Source: Flavobacterium sp. J27 | Lineage (GTDB): Bacteria > Bacteroidota > Bacteroidia > Flavobacteriales > Flavobacteriaceae | Assembly (NCBI RefSeq): GCF_004303025.1 | Contig: NZ_PJQW01000002.1 | Location: 231,147 to 295,146, forward strand | Reading direction: 5' to 3' | Length of the DNA stretch: 64,000 bases | Part shown: piece by piece, positions 25,625-34,760 of the stretch | Position numbering within the stretch: position 1 is the first letter of the stretch | Layout: the number at the start of each line of letters is the position of its first letter | The notes under the pieces: generated by a model | Databases searched by the model: none | What the model saw: the letters and a program-made list of their open reading frames with translations, nothing else | What the model was told of the DNA's origin: nothing | Made by a program: the position numbers and the translations under genes

Positions 25625-25637
25625 TTAAGTTAAAATA

Positions 25638-26372
25638 ATGAGAATTATACCAGCAATTGATATTATAGAAGGAAAATGTGTGCGTTTATCTAAAGGCGAT
25701 TATGATACTAAAAAAATATACAATGAGAATCCACTTGAAGTAGCCAAATCATTTGAAAATCATGGTATTGAATATTTGCATTTAGTAGATTTAGATGGAG
25801 CCAAATCAAGTAAAATAATAAATTATAAGGTTTTGGAACAAGTTGCTATAAAAACAAATTTAAAAATTGATTTTGGAGGTGGCTTAAAATCAGATGAAGA
25901 TTTACGAATAGCTTTTGAAAGTGGGGCAAATCAAATAACCGGCGGAAGTATAGCGGTTAAAAACCCTGAAATATTTCAAAAGTGGATAACGCAATACGGT
26001 TCAGATAAAATTATTTTAGGAGCTGACACAAAAGATGGAAAAATTGCTATTACAGGTTGGTTAGAAAATAGTGAAAAACAGATTATTCCTTTTATTCAAA
26101 ACTATCAAAATGAAGGTATTAGTTATGTAATTTCAACCGATATTACTAAAGATGGTATGCTTCAAGGACCAAATTATGGGTTGTATCAGACTATTTTAAG
26201 TCATTGTCCCAATATTAAGTTGATTGCTTCTGGAGGTATTTCTTCTTATGACGAATTACCAAAATTGGCAACTTTAGGTTGTGAAGGGACTATTATTGGT
26301 AAAGCCATTTACGAAAATAGGATTAGCTTAAAGCAATTAGAAGATTTTATTATTAAAAGTATTAATTACTAG
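25638..26372 (+). CDS. hisA: ProFAR isomerase
   Basis: 244 residues, a half-barrel-duplicated TIM barrel that opens the ribose of ProFAR. The N-terminus [20 protein letters not shown] holds catalytic Asp8, and the second half has the matching [14 protein letters not shown] acid. The phosphate-binding loops DFGGGLKS and IASGGISS are in both halves. It has the same fold as HisF but the isomerase-type PAIDI motif. It lies 25 bases before hisF. Confidence 0.96.
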   Translation: MRIIPAIDIIEGKCVRLSKGDYDTKKIYNENPLEVAKSFENHGIEYLHLVDLDGAKSSKIINYKVLEQVAIKTNLKIDFGGGLKSDEDLRIAFESGANQITGGSIAVKNPEIFQKWITQYGSDKIILGADTKDGKIAITGWLENSEKQIIPFIQNYQNEGISYVISTDITKDGMLQGPNYGLYQTILSHCPNIKLIASGGISSYDELPKLATLGCEGTIIGKAIYENRISLKQLEDFIIKSINY

Positions 26373-26397
26373 TTACTACTACCTAATTCCCAAAATT

Positions 26398-27153
26398 ATG
26401 CTTACAAAAAGAATTATTCCTTGTTTAGATATAAAAAATGGACGTACAGTGAAAGGAGTTAATTTTCTAGATTTAAAAGATGCTGGAAATCCTGTTGAAT
26501 TGGCAAAAAAATATTCAGAAAATGGAGCAGATGAATTAGTTTTTTTAGATATCTCTGCTACAGAAGAGCGAAGAAAAACATGGGCAAATCTAGTAAAAGA
26601 AATTGCTAAAACGATTAATATTCCCTTTACAGTAGGAGGAGGTATCTCGTCTGTTGCAGACGTTGCCTTACTTTTAAATAATGGTGCTGATAAAATTTCC
26701 ATTAATTCTTCTGCTTTGCAAAATCCACAATTAATAAATGAATTAGCATCAAAATTTGGTAGCCAGTGTATCGTTGTGGCTATTGATGCAAAACAAGTTA
26801 ACACTGATTGGATAGTGTATCAAATGGGTGGTAAAATACCTACAGAACAAAGACTATTCCTTTGGGCAAAAGAAATAGAAGATCGAGGTGCAGGCGAAGT
26901 ACTTTTTACATCAATGGATCATGATGGTACAAAAAATGGTTTTGCTAACAAAGCATTAAACCAATTGGCAAAAACAGTAAATATTCCAATAATTGCATCG
27001 GGTGGAGCAGGAAATATGCAACATTTTGTAGATGCTTTTCATTTAGGAAATGCTGATGCAGCTTTAGCAGCCAGTGTTTTTCATTTTCAAGAAATAGAAA
27101 TACCTGTATTGAAGCAGTATTTAAAGAATAAAAAATTAGCAATACGAATGTAA
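26398..27153 (+). CDS. hisF: Imidazole glycerol phosphate synthase, cyclase subunit
   Basis: 251 residues. [19 protein letters not shown] places catalytic Asp11, and [12 protein letters not shown] gives the second acid. The phosphate loops TVGGGISS and IASGGAGN are present. It makes imidazole glycerol phosphate and AICAR using ammonia from HisH. It lies 24 bases before hisIE. Confidence 0.97.
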   Translation: MLTKRIIPCLDIKNGRTVKGVNFLDLKDAGNPVELAKKYSENGADELVFLDISATEERRKTWANLVKEIAKTINIPFTVGGGISSVADVALLLNNGADKISINSSALQNPQLINELASKFGSQCIVVAIDAKQVNTDWIVYQMGGKIPTEQRLFLWAKEIEDRGAGEVLFTSMDHDGTKNGFANKALNQLAKTVNIPIIASGGAGNMQHFVDAFHLGNADAALAASVFHFQEIEIPVLKQYLKNKKLAIRM

Positions 27154-27177
27154 AAAATAGATACAATCTAAATTGAA

Positions 27178-27786
27178 ATGAATACAATGACAATAGATTT
27201 TACAAAAAACGAAAATGGGTTAGTTCCTGCAATTATTCAAGATAATGAAACAAAAAATGTTCTAATGTTAGGTTATATGAACCAAGCTGCATTAGATACC
27301 ACTTTGATGACAAAAAAAGTAACCTTCTTTAGTCGTTCTAAAAACAGATTATGGATGAAAGGTGAGGAGAGTGGTCATTTTTTAGAATTGGTTTCCATAA
27401 AAAAAGATTGTGACAATGACACTTTGCTACTACAGGTGAATCCAAATGGGCCAACATGCCACACAGGTTCAGATACTTGTTGGGATGAACCCAATATATC
27501 AAATTATGGCTTTATCACGAGATTAGAAAATACTATAAAAAAACGTAAAGAAGAAGCGAATACTCAAACCAGTTATGTAGCGAACTTATTTGAGAAAGGG
27601 ATTAATAAAATAGCACAAAAAGTGGGTGAAGAAGCTGTAGAACTTGTCATAGAAGCAAAAGATAATAATGAAAACTTATTTTTAAACGAAAGTGCAGATT
27701 TATTGTTTCATTTTCTTATTTTATTACAAGCAAAAGGATTTGAGTTACATGATGTTGTAAATATGTTGAAAAGTAGAGAAAAATAG
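27178..27786 (+). CDS. hisIE: Bifunctional phosphoribosyl-AMP cyclohydrolase / phosphoribosyl-ATP pyrophosphatase
   Basis: 202 residues. The HisI domain (about 1-112) shows DCDNDTLLLQV and the zinc Cys in GPTCHTGSDTCW. The HisE domain (about 115-202) shows NKIAQKVGEEAVELVIEAKD and NESADLLFHFLILL. It performs steps 2 and 3 of the pathway and closes the operon, so hisGDCBHAFIE is complete. A second start three codons in (27187) is possible. Confidence 0.96.
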   Translation: MNTMTIDFTKNENGLVPAIIQDNETKNVLMLGYMNQAALDTTLMTKKVTFFSRSKNRLWMKGEESGHFLELVSIKKDCDNDTLLLQVNPNGPTCHTGSDTCWDEPNISNYGFITRLENTIKKRKEEANTQTSYVANLFEKGINKIAQKVGEEAVELVIEAKDNNENLFLNESADLLFHFLILLQAKGFELHDVVNMLKSREK

Positions 27787-27806
27787 CGCTATTTAAAAAA
27801 AAATAT

Positions 27807-27828
27807 AAATCACTATTTATAGTGATTT
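27807..27828 (+). terminator. Hairpin at the end of the his operon
   Basis: AAATCACTA (27807-27815) pairs perfectly with TAGTGATTT (27820-27828), loop TTTA. Only a weak T-rich tail follows. A second short palindrome (AAATAGCGCTATTT, 27781-27794) covers the hisIE stop codon. Confidence 0.6.
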
Positions 27829-27848
27829 ATTCAAGTAGGGCTATGTAA

Positions 27849-27856
27849 TATTTTTG
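27849..27856 (+). promoter_or_regulatory. -7 promoter element
   Basis: TATTTTTG, a perfect TAnnTTTG, 26 bases before the start of the secreted repeat protein. No -33 TTG is evident. Confidence 0.45.
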
Positions 27857-27882
27857 CATTTTTAAATATCATAAATATAAAA

Positions 27883-29028
27883 ATGAAACAAATTTTACTT
27901 ATTCTATTTACTATTTTTACATTTAGTATGCAAGCTCAAACCACCTACACATATAATGGAATAGGTGATTGGACAGATCAAGCAAATTGGAGCCCTAGTT
28001 ATCCAGGAACAGTATTAGCTGCCACAGATGAAATTATTATTACGGTTGGTTCTGAAGTAGAAGTAGTATATTATACTATAAATGGAAAATTAACCAATAG
28101 AGGAAAAATAACCAGTAATTCTTTTTTTACAATTAATGGAAGCATGATCAATATTGGAACATTTCAAAGTAATTCTTTTTTTACAAATAATGGAACATTG
28201 ACTAATCTAGGAACATTTCGGAGTAATTCTTTTTTTGATAATTTAGGTACATTTAATAATGAAGGTACCTTGATTAATAATTCGTTTGGAACAAATATAG
28301 GAACAATAAATAACACGGGGGTTTTTACTATAAGTACTAGTTTTTATAATAATAATATAATTCTAAATGATGGATCTATTGTAATTAATTCAACTCTTTC
28401 GGGAAATAATATTTCGCATAGTAATAATTTTAATTTAACAAATGGTTTAAGTCCAGGTGAAAGTAGCAGTTTAAAATTAGGAACTTATGTTTTTGATGCT
28501 GATTTATTTTTTGAAAATAATGCAAAATTATACATCGATATAAATAGTACCGAGAATGATTTAGTAGCAGTTTCTAATGTAGCAACTTTAAATGGTAGAT
28601 TAGATGTTACTCTTTTAGATGATTATGATCCCGTCATAGACTCAGAATTTACTATTTTAACCGCAAATACTATTACGGGTACATTCAGTGCTTTAAATTT
28701 TCCAGATTTAGGAAGCGATAAAGAATTTGTTATTATCTATAATCCAACTTCAGTCGTTTTAAAGGTTGTAGATAGTACTACATTATATGCAGGAAATTTT
28801 AATTCAGAAGACTCAAATTTAATTTTGTATCCAAATCCAACTACAGATGGCGTTTCTATCATAGGAATAACACAACCCGAAAAAGTAGTTATTTATTCTA
28901 CTTTGGGTGTTAAAGTAGCTACATTTACTGTTGATCAGATAAACAATACTATTACTATTAGTCATCTAAAAGAAGGAACTTATTTTTTAACTATTGGTAA
29001 CAATAAACAAAAATTAATTAAAAGATAA
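27883..29028 (+). CDS. Secreted T9SS protein with short Asn/Gly/Phe repeats
   Basis: 381 residues with a signal peptide (1-19, ending SMQAQ) and a C-terminal type A T9SS sorting domain (LILYPNPTTDG near 310 to the end GNNKQKLIKR). Residues about 65-150 hold a degenerate repeat of roughly 17-18 residues of the form NxGTFxSNSFFxNxG, likely stacking as a beta-solenoid. A segment near the start (YNGIGDWTDQANWSP) resembles those before polymorphic-toxin or adhesin-like solenoids. It is exported to the cell surface or medium; function is unknown. Confidence 0.75.
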   Translation: MKQILLILFTIFTFSMQAQTTYTYNGIGDWTDQANWSPSYPGTVLAATDEIIITVGSEVEVVYYTINGKLTNRGKITSNSFFTINGSMINIGTFQSNSFFTNNGTLTNLGTFRSNSFFDNLGTFNNEGTLINNSFGTNIGTINNTGVFTISTSFYNNNIILNDGSIVINSTLSGNNISHSNNFNLTNGLSPGESSSLKLGTYVFDADLFFENNAKLYIDINSTENDLVAVSNVATLNGRLDVTLLDDYDPVIDSEFTILTANTITGTFSALNFPDLGSDKEFVIIYNPTSVVLKVVDSTTLYAGNFNSEDSNLILYPNPTTDGVSIIGITQPEKVVIYSTLGVKVATFTVDQINNTITISHLKEGTYFLTIGNNKQKLIKR

Positions 29029-29044
29029 TTGTTTTATTAAGTAT

Positions 29045-29082
29045 AAAAACCGCTCTATTTTTAATAGAAAGGAGCGGTTTTT
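29045..29082. terminator. Bidirectional terminator
   Basis: An 11-bp perfect stem (AAAAACCGCTC 29045-29055, GAGCGGTTTTT 29072-29082) between two convergent genes, with A and T runs at its ends so it can work on both strands. Confidence 0.85.
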
Positions 29083-29099
29083 AATAGGTGTATTAAGTT

Positions 29100-30116
29100 T
29101 TAATTTTTTAAGAAAGTATTAGAATGTTTATCTAGCATTAATACATATTCTCCTTTTGATAGATGCGAAATACTAATTCTGTTATTTGTAATAATTTCAT
29201 TTTCAATTAATTTCCCTTGAAGATCATAAATTTGATATTTTTCAAAAGTATATTGACTTTCAATTTTAATCACATCAGAAGATGGATTTGGATATACTTT
29301 TATTTTAGGATTAGTAGTTACAAAACTTGTATGTCCTAAGAAAGAATTAATAGGCATTTTAGAAATTTTTCCTGTAATAGTTTGTACAAAAACTAAGTCG
29401 TTACCTATTAAAATAACGCCATTTGGCCATGAATTGACAGGTAATTGTACCATTTCTTGAAACTGAAAATCTGGTTTTGTGTAAATAGAAATGGTACTTG
29501 CCGAACTTTCACAAACAAAGAATAAATCCGTATTCATTACAATTCCAGATGCATAGTTTAAGTTGTTTAAAACTACTTCTAAACTACTAGTAGTTACATC
29601 TAATTTGTATAGTTTATTGGTATAATTAGACGTAAAATACAAATGTCCTTCAAAAGCAGTAAAAAAATTAGGTTTATAACCCACTAACACATCACTTTGT
29701 AAGTTGGTTGTTAAATCTACTTTTACAATTTTAGAATCAGTATATTGTCCAATATATAAATCTCCATTAATTTGTGTCATTGGGCCAGCAACATTTGCCA
29801 AAAATTGAGGTTGAAAATTCTCTGAAGATAAATCTATTTTATACGTTTTATGCGGATTTTCAACACCTACATATAAAAAATTATCCTTAGCATATACAAA
29901 ATTGGGGTTTTCATTCAACTGCAAAATTAATTCAGCAGTAGGGTTCGGTAAGGAATAATCAAAGCGAAATATTTTTTTTCCAGAATACGAATTAAAATAA
30001 ACGTAATTATCCTTGTAGGTTAGGTTTGAAGCAGTGTTCAGGTTGGTTAATAAATCAGTTACTTGACAAAAAACAAAATTGGTAAATAGCAGTAAAATAA
30101 GTAATTTAGTTTTCAT
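29100..30116 (-). CDS. Secreted beta-propeller-like T9SS protein
   Basis: 338 residues with a signal peptide (ending VFCQ, about residue 18). Repeats of the type FLYVGVENPHKTYKIDL, DLYIGQYTDSKIVKVDL and HLYFTSNYTNKLYKLDV (each about 40 residues) indicate a YncE/NHL-like beta-propeller. A type A T9SS sorting domain (IKVYPNPSSDVIKIES near 275 to FLKN) closes it. Such propellers usually bind ligands or act as adhesins; no enzyme motif is visible. Confidence 0.78.
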   Translation of the reverse strand: MKTKLLILLLFTNFVFCQVTDLLTNLNTASNLTYKDNYVYFNSYSGKKIFRFDYSLPNPTAELILQLNENPNFVYAKDNFLYVGVENPHKTYKIDLSSENFQPQFLANVAGPMTQINGDLYIGQYTDSKIVKVDLTTNLQSDVLVGYKPNFFTAFEGHLYFTSNYTNKLYKLDVTTSSLEVVLNNLNYASGIVMNTDLFFVCESSASTISIYTKPDFQFQEMVQLPVNSWPNGVILIGNDLVFVQTITGKISKMPINSFLGHTSFVTTNPKIKVYPNPSSDVIKIESQYTFEKYQIYDLQGKLIENEIITNNRISISHLSKGEYVLMLDKHSNTFLKN

Positions 30117-30266
30117 AATATCAAGGTTTTAAGTTAATTTGGGATAATAAATATAGACAATTAAAAATTAAAACACGTTGAAAAATAAATATTTTTTAAC
30201 AATTCTTTAACGTATATAAAATCTTGTAATTCTTTTTTTACTAAAGTTATTGTTATCTTAGATTAG

Positions 30267-30274
30267 TATTTTTG
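30267..30274 (+). promoter_or_regulatory. -7 promoter element of the DUF2461 gene
   Basis: TATTTTTG, a perfect TAnnTTTG, 34 bases before the ATG. A TTG at 30250-30252 is closer than usual (14-base spacer). Confidence 0.4.
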
Positions 30275-30308
30275 AAAAAGAAATTTTACTTAATAACGAT
30301 ATAATATT

Positions 30309-30974
30309 ATGCTAAAGAAAGAGATGTTTTCTTACTTGTTAGATTTAAAAGAGAACAACAATAGAGATTGGTTTGCAGAAAACAAAAAGCGCTATGAAAC
30401 GGAAAGTAAATTAACCAAACAATTTTTTAATGAAGTAGGTGAAGCATTAGGTAAGATAGATAATATTGAAAATATCCAAATTTTCAGAATATATAGAGAT
30501 GTGCGTTTTTCAAAAAATAAATTACCTTATAAAATTAATTTTAGCGCGGGTTATAGAAGGACAAAGCCTATTTTAAGAGGTGGCTATTATCTTCATATTG
30601 AAAATGATGCCAGTTTTGTGGGTGGTGGTTTTTGGGAACCCAACACAGAAGATTTGTTACGTATTCGAAAAGAAATTGCTCTTGATGCTTCAGAATTAAG
30701 AGAAATAATTGCTGAAGAAAACTTTGTTAAATATTTTGGTACTTTACAAGGAGAAGAATTAAAAACAGCACCTAGAGATTTTGATAAAAATCATCCAGAT
30801 ATTGATTTAATTAGAAAAAAACAATACTTAGTAACTCGATCTTTTACAAACAAAGAAGTTTTAGATGCTAATTTCAAAGATGAAGTAATTAAAACATTCC
30901 AAGTCATGAGACCTTTTTTTGATTATATGACTGAAGTTTTAACCACAAATTTAAATGGGGAAAGCATCATCTAA
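30309..30974 (+). CDS. DUF2461 (TIGR02453) family protein
   Basis: 221 residues. NRDWFAENKKRYE near the start, RIYRDVRFSKNKLPYKINFSA in the middle and GGYYLHIENDASFVGGGFW are the signature of the DUF2461/TIGR02453 family, widespread and of unknown biochemical function. It has no signal peptide, so it is cytoplasmic. It is probably monocistronic, facing a convergent small gene 12 bases away. Confidence 0.88.
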   Translation: MLKKEMFSYLLDLKENNNRDWFAENKKRYETESKLTKQFFNEVGEALGKIDNIENIQIFRIYRDVRFSKNKLPYKINFSAGYRRTKPILRGGYYLHIENDASFVGGGFWEPNTEDLLRIRKEIALDASELREIIAEENFVKYFGTLQGEELKTAPRDFDKNHPDIDLIRKKQYLVTRSFTNKEVLDANFKDEVIKTFQVMRPFFDYMTEVLTTNLNGESII

Positions 30975-30986
30975 AATTAATTTATT

Positions 30987-31376
30987 TTATTCAAATAATT
31001 GAATCTGACTTTTTAAACGCTCAATTAACAAATGCATCATTCGTTTGTTAATATTTGAGGAATTTAATATGTATTCTTTGTATTCAGAAATAGTGAACAT
31101 TCCTATTACAATTCCTTTTAAAGAATTCCTAAATTTGATATCTCTTTGAATGGCATTTTCAATGTAATTCATTTTTTTTTCAGGATTTAAAGTAAAGAAC
31201 ACACCTTTCTGTTTTATGGCATAATTTCGAAAAACTTCAATAAAAAGATCATTTTGAAATTTTAGAATTGGTCTTAAAGTTAAATTTTGAAATTTTTCTT
31301 CTAAACTTGATGCGTCTGTGACAGTTCCAATAGATTCTCCTCTTATTTCTAGTATCGCTTCATCTTTAGTTTTCAT
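30987..31376 (-). CDS. Conserved flavobacterial protein of unknown function
   Basis: 129 residues, soluble, mixed alpha/beta, no signal peptide. The segments NLTLRPILKFQNDLFIEVF and DIKFRNSLKGIVIG match a small conserved Flavobacteriaceae family that databases sometimes label glyoxalase, but no glyoxalase metal-ligand pattern (H...E...H...E) is visible. The C-terminal LLIERLKSQIQLFE is typical of the family. Function is unknown. Confidence 0.65.
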   Translation of the reverse strand: MKTKDEAILEIRGESIGTVTDASSLEEKFQNLTLRPILKFQNDLFIEVFRNYAIKQKGVFFTLNPEKKMNYIENAIQRDIKFRNSLKGIVIGMFTISEYKEYILNSSNINKRMMHLLIERLKSQIQLFE

Positions 31377-31410
31377 AACCCTTTCATTTATATATAACTA
31401 AAGTTAAAAA

Positions 31411-31440
31411 AAAATAGCCTTCAATTTTGAAGGCTATTTT
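31411..31440 (-). terminator. Terminator of the ompA-like gene
   Basis: A 14-bp perfect stem (31411-31424 with 31427-31440) and, on the minus strand, a long T-run (complement of the A-run at 31406-31414). It lies just downstream of the OmpA-family stop. Confidence 0.88.
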
Positions 31441-31465
31441 TTAGTTATTAAGATAGTATTGTTAA

Positions 31466-32722
31466 TTACTTCAATTTAAAAGTAACACGTCTTACTAATT
31501 TTCTTGCGTATGGAGAATTTGCATCAACAGAATTGTCTTCCCCTTTACCAACTTCAATTAAGCGAGAAGCATCGATTCCTGCTTTAACGATTACATCTTT
31601 TACAAATGCAGCTCTAGCAGCAGATAATTTATCGTTATATTCTGAACTACCAATTTCATCAGCATATCCAATAATTTCAGCAGTTGCTTTTGGATTTGCT
31701 TTTAAAAATTGCGTTACAAATTGAATTGCATTATACGAAGCAGCTGTAGGTTTACTCGAGTTAGTATCAAAATAGACATTAACATATCCACCATTAATCA
31801 TTTCTTCAATAGATTGACCATCTTTAGAAACCGGTTTGTCATTTTTAATGTTTTCGATATATTTTTCAATTTCATCTGGTACACCATTGTTATTCATGTC
31901 TACTGCACGACCTTTTGTATCCACTTGAACACCTGTAATACTATTTGGTTCAGCATCTAAATAATCAGGCACACCATCACGATCAGTGTCATTCATCATT
32001 GTTTCTAATTCAGCAACACGTGATTCTAATTCATCTAACTGTTTGTTTCTTGGAATGTACCAATCTGCATGTTTTTCATTTTTACCCAAATAGAAAGAGA
32101 AACCAATACTTGCATTGTAGATAGTACTGTTAAAACCTCTGTCATTTGCAACAGCTGGATCATCAATTCCATCAAAGGTATATCTTTGATTTACATTGTT
32201 AATCATGGTAAAGTCTGTATTCAATGCAATTCTGTTAGATAATCTAAATTGAGCAGTAAGACCTAAAATAAAATTTGTCATATCGTCATTACCATCAAAT
32301 TTATCATTTGTCATGAATGAAAAACCAACACCGGTGTGCGCTTGAAGATTGATAGTATTCGTCCAATCTTCAAAATTTAAAACTCTTCCAAGATTAATTA
32401 CCCCTTGTAAGTTTGTTCTGTAATATTTTCCTTCAAATTCAAAACTCTCAGATTTGTTTTTAAAAGAGTCAAAACCTGCATCTAATTTTAAACCAAACTT
32501 GTTGTTAAACATATACCTTAAACCCAAGTCACCATGGATAAAATTGGTATTACTTGCATAATAATTTGTAGAAAATGGAGCAGTAGGTTTGCTTAAACCA
32601 GCATTTAAATCAATAGACCATCTGTTAAAATCTATTTCAACTTCTTTTTTAGCCTCTTCTTGCGCACTTACAAATGATGTAATCATCAATGAAAGTGATA
32701 AAAAAGCAATAACTTTCTTCAT
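31466..32722 (-). CDS. OmpA/OprF-family outer-membrane protein
   Basis: 418 residues. A signal peptide (about 1-20, ending FVSAQ) is followed by an eight-stranded beta-barrel (about 28-215), a coiled linker (LDELESRVAELE), calcium-type TSP3 repeats (DTDRDGVPDYLDAEP and DMNNNGVPDEIE) and a C-terminal OmpA domain (about 310-418) that binds peptidoglycan. The OmpA core reads NVYFDTNSSKPT, EIIGYADEIGS and LSAARAAFVKDVIV. It anchors the outer membrane to the wall. It has its own promoter and terminator and is probably highly expressed. Confidence 0.93.
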   Translation of the reverse strand: MKKVIAFLSLSLMITSFVSAQEEAKKEVEIDFNRWSIDLNAGLSKPTAPFSTNYYASNTNFIHGDLGLRYMFNNKFGLKLDAGFDSFKNKSESFEFEGKYYRTNLQGVINLGRVLNFEDWTNTINLQAHTGVGFSFMTNDKFDGNDDMTNFILGLTAQFRLSNRIALNTDFTMINNVNQRYTFDGIDDPAVANDRGFNSTIYNASIGFSFYLGKNEKHADWYIPRNKQLDELESRVAELETMMNDTDRDGVPDYLDAEPNSITGVQVDTKGRAVDMNNNGVPDEIEKYIENIKNDKPVSKDGQSIEEMINGGYVNVYFDTNSSKPTAASYNAIQFVTQFLKANPKATAEIIGYADEIGSSEYNDKLSAARAAFVKDVIVKAGIDASRLIEVGKGEDNSVDANSPYARKLVRRVTFKLK

Positions 32723-32748
32723 AATGTATTTGAATATTAAATATTGGG

Positions 32749-32777
32749 CAAAAGTAGGTATTTTTAATTTGATACAA
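32749..32777 (-). promoter_or_regulatory. Promoter of the OmpA-family gene
   Basis: On the minus strand, TACTTTTG (32749-32756) matches TAnnTTTG and TTG (32775-32777) lies 18 bases upstream, a complete Bacteroidota promoter 26 bases before the start codon. Confidence 0.65.
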
Positions 32778-32820
32778 AATAAATTATACGTTATTATATC
32801 GATAAATTTAACAGTTTATG

Positions 32821-32828
32821 TATTTTTG
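32821..32828 (+). promoter_or_regulatory. -7 promoter element of the thioesterase gene
   Basis: TATTTTTG, a perfect TAnnTTTG, 18 bases before the ATG at 32847. It supports the short start rather than an upstream ATG inside the divergent OmpA gene. Confidence 0.5.
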
Positions 32829-32846
32829 CAACTTAATTTCCCTGTT

Positions 32847-33242
32847 ATGAGATTTAATACAAGAAAATGGGTTAAACCTGAAGACCTAAATCCTAATGAA
32901 ACTTTATTTGGTGGTAGGTTATTAGCCTGGATTGATGAAGAAGCTGCTCTTTATACTATTATACAATTAGAGAATACAAGAATAGTTACGAAACACATGA
33001 GTGAAATCAATTTTATGAGTTCGGCTAAACAAGGAGATATAATAGAATTAGGTATTGAAGTAATTCAATTTGGGAAAACTTCTATTACTTTAAAATGTAA
33101 GGCAAGAAATAAAATGACTCAAGAAACCATTTTAACTGTAGATTCTATAACTATGGTTAATTTGGACGAAAACGGAAAGCCAAAACCACATGGGAAAACA
33201 AAAGTTGAATTTGTAGATGATAGGCTAAAAAATAGAATTTAG
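32847..33242 (+). CDS. Acyl-CoA thioesterase (hot-dog fold)
   Basis: 131 residues of the YciA/BFIT-like acyl-CoA hydrolase family. LNPNETLFGGRLLAWIDEEAALYT carries the hot-dog motif with catalytic Asp/Glu, and ITLKCKARNKMT plus DSITMVNLDENGKPKPH fit the family. The open frame extends upstream to 32589, but that part is antisense to the OmpA gene and unlike the family, so the ATG at 32847 behind a -7 box is chosen. It overlaps the convergent mscS 3' end by 4 bases. Confidence 0.88.
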   Translation: MRFNTRKWVKPEDLNPNETLFGGRLLAWIDEEAALYTIIQLENTRIVTKHMSEINFMSSAKQGDIIELGIEVIQFGKTSITLKCKARNKMTQETILTVDSITMVNLDENGKPKPHGKTKVEFVDDRLKNRI

Positions 33243-34483
33243 TTATCTAATATACTCATTCCATTATCTAATTCATATAGTTCTAAGCCAAAGAAACTCA
33301 CGGAAGCAATAATATGGTCAAAAATATCTGCCATAATATGTTCGTAATTTTCCCAAGTTTTATCTTTTGAAAAACAATAGATTTCTACAGGAATTCCTTT
33401 TTCTGTAGGTTGTAAATGTCTTACCATTAGCATCATTCCTTTGTTAATTCCAGAATGATTTTTAATATATTCTTCTATATATTTTCTAAACAAACCTAAG
33501 TTCGTAAGATTTCTACCATTAATAACTAACGATTTATCAATATTATTATTACTATTATATTTATCTATATCATTTTGTCTATGATTGATATATGAAGTAA
33601 TATTTTGAATTTTTTTATAATGTTCTAATTCATCAGTTTGAATAAAACGAACCGATTTTGCTTTGATTAATACGAAACGTTTAATTCTTCTACCATCAGA
33701 ATTTTGCATTCCTCTCCAGTTTTTAAAACTATCTGAAATTAAACTATACGTAGGAATTGTAGTAGTTGTATTATCAAAATTTCTAACTTTTACTGTAGCT
33801 AAATTAATTTCAATAACATCTCCATCTGCACCAAATTTTTCCATGGTTATCCAATCCCCAATGCGAACCATGTCGTTTACCGATACAGAAATACTTGCTA
33901 CAAATCCTAAAATCGTATCTCTAAAGACTAAAATAATGATAGCGGAAACCGAACCTAATGTAGTAATGAAGGCCGTTTTATTTACACTAAAAAGAATAGA
34001 AATAAAAGAAATAACACCAAAAATCCATAGCATTATCATAATTACCTGAATGTAGCTATCTATGGGTTTATCACTATATCTGGGTTTGTGTTTTAGATAA
34101 TCTTTTAAGGCATTAAATACAGATCTTATAATCCATAAAGTGAGAATAATAATGTATATTTTAACGCTTTTTTCAAAGAAAACTTCCCAATATTTAAATT
34201 CAGTCAAAATAATAGGAACTGTTTTATATACAAAAATTAAAGGTACTAAATGGGCTATATATTTTGCTGTTTTATTGGCTACTAAAAAATCATCAAAAGT
34301 AGATTTTGTTCTCGCAGCAATAATTGCTAAAATAACAATGAGTACCTTTTTAAATAGATAATCTAAAAAATAAGCAATAAAAATAAGAATGATAATATTT
34401 GTAAAAACATTAGTATATACTGCTATATTTTCACTTACATCAAGGTTTTTAAGTATTTTATAAGTCCAATTAAAAACAGTCAT
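33239..34483 (-). CDS. Mechanosensitive ion channel, MscS family
   Basis: 414 residues with five or so membrane helices in the first half (about 25-190) and the MscS soluble domain after. ALGSVSAIIILVFRD-like text (TTLGSVSAIIILVFRDTILGF) marks the pore helix, followed by VRIGDWITMEKFGADGDVIEINLATVKVRNFDN, the typical beta domain. It releases solutes during osmotic downshock. It is the last gene of a minus operon with DUF3817 and DedA-like genes (7-base gap). Confidence 0.9.
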   Translation of the reverse strand: MTVFNWTYKILKNLDVSENIAVYTNVFTNIIILIFIAYFLDYLFKKVLIVILAIIAARTKSTFDDFLVANKTAKYIAHLVPLIFVYKTVPIILTEFKYWEVFFEKSVKIYIIILTLWIIRSVFNALKDYLKHKPRYSDKPIDSYIQVIMIMLWIFGVISFISILFSVNKTAFITTLGSVSAIIILVFRDTILGFVASISVSVNDMVRIGDWITMEKFGADGDVIEINLATVKVRNFDNTTTTIPTYSLISDSFKNWRGMQNSDGRRIKRFVLIKAKSVRFIQTDELEHYKKIQNITSYINHRQNDIDKYNSNNNIDKSLVINGRNLTNLGLFRKYIEEYIKNHSGINKGMMLMVRHLQPTEKGIPVEIYCFSKDKTWENYEHIMADIFDHIIASVSFFGLELYELDNGMSILDN

Positions 34484-34490
34484 TATTTAA

Positions 34491-34760
34491 CTACAAGTAT
34501 TTTTTTTCAATGTAAAATGTTCCAAATGGAATGATTGATGCTAAGCATATAATACCAAATTTCTTCATTTCCCATTTTTGTTCTATTTTGAGTAAAAGAG
34601 CTAATGCAATATATAAAATAAATAATAACCCGTGTACCATACCAATATGTTTTACAAATATAGGGTTATGAAAAATATATTTCATTGGCATGGCAAAAAA
34701 CAACAAGGCAAGCAATGAAATACCTTCTAACAAGGCAATAATTTTAAAAATTTTAATCAT
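34491..34760 (-). CDS. DUF3817 small membrane protein
   Basis: 89 residues with three membrane helices. The N-terminal FKIIALLEGISLLALLFFAMP and the central HIGMVHGLLFILYI are characteristic of DUF3817 integral membrane proteins of unknown function. It overlaps the DedA-like gene by 4 bases and lies 7 bases before the MscS gene. Confidence 0.85.
   Translation of the reverse strand: MIKIFKIIALLEGISLLALLFFAMPMKYIFHNPIFVKHIGMVHGLLFILYIALALLLKIEQKWEMKKFGIICLASIIPFGTFYIEKKYL

Noticed and set aside
28081-28330. CRISPR-like array because of regular repeats
   Set aside because: The repeats are imperfect, have no unique spacers of constant size and are in frame within a secreted protein.
30987-31376. 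Glyoxalase assignment for the 129-residue protein
   Set aside because: No paired His/Glu metal-ligand pattern of the glyoxalase fold is visible; the label is probably an inherited annotation error.
32589-32846. In-frame upstream extension of the thioesterase gene, 86 extra residues
   Set aside because: It lies antisense to the start of the OmpA-family gene, is unlike the family, and a perfect -7 box sits just before the ATG at 32847.
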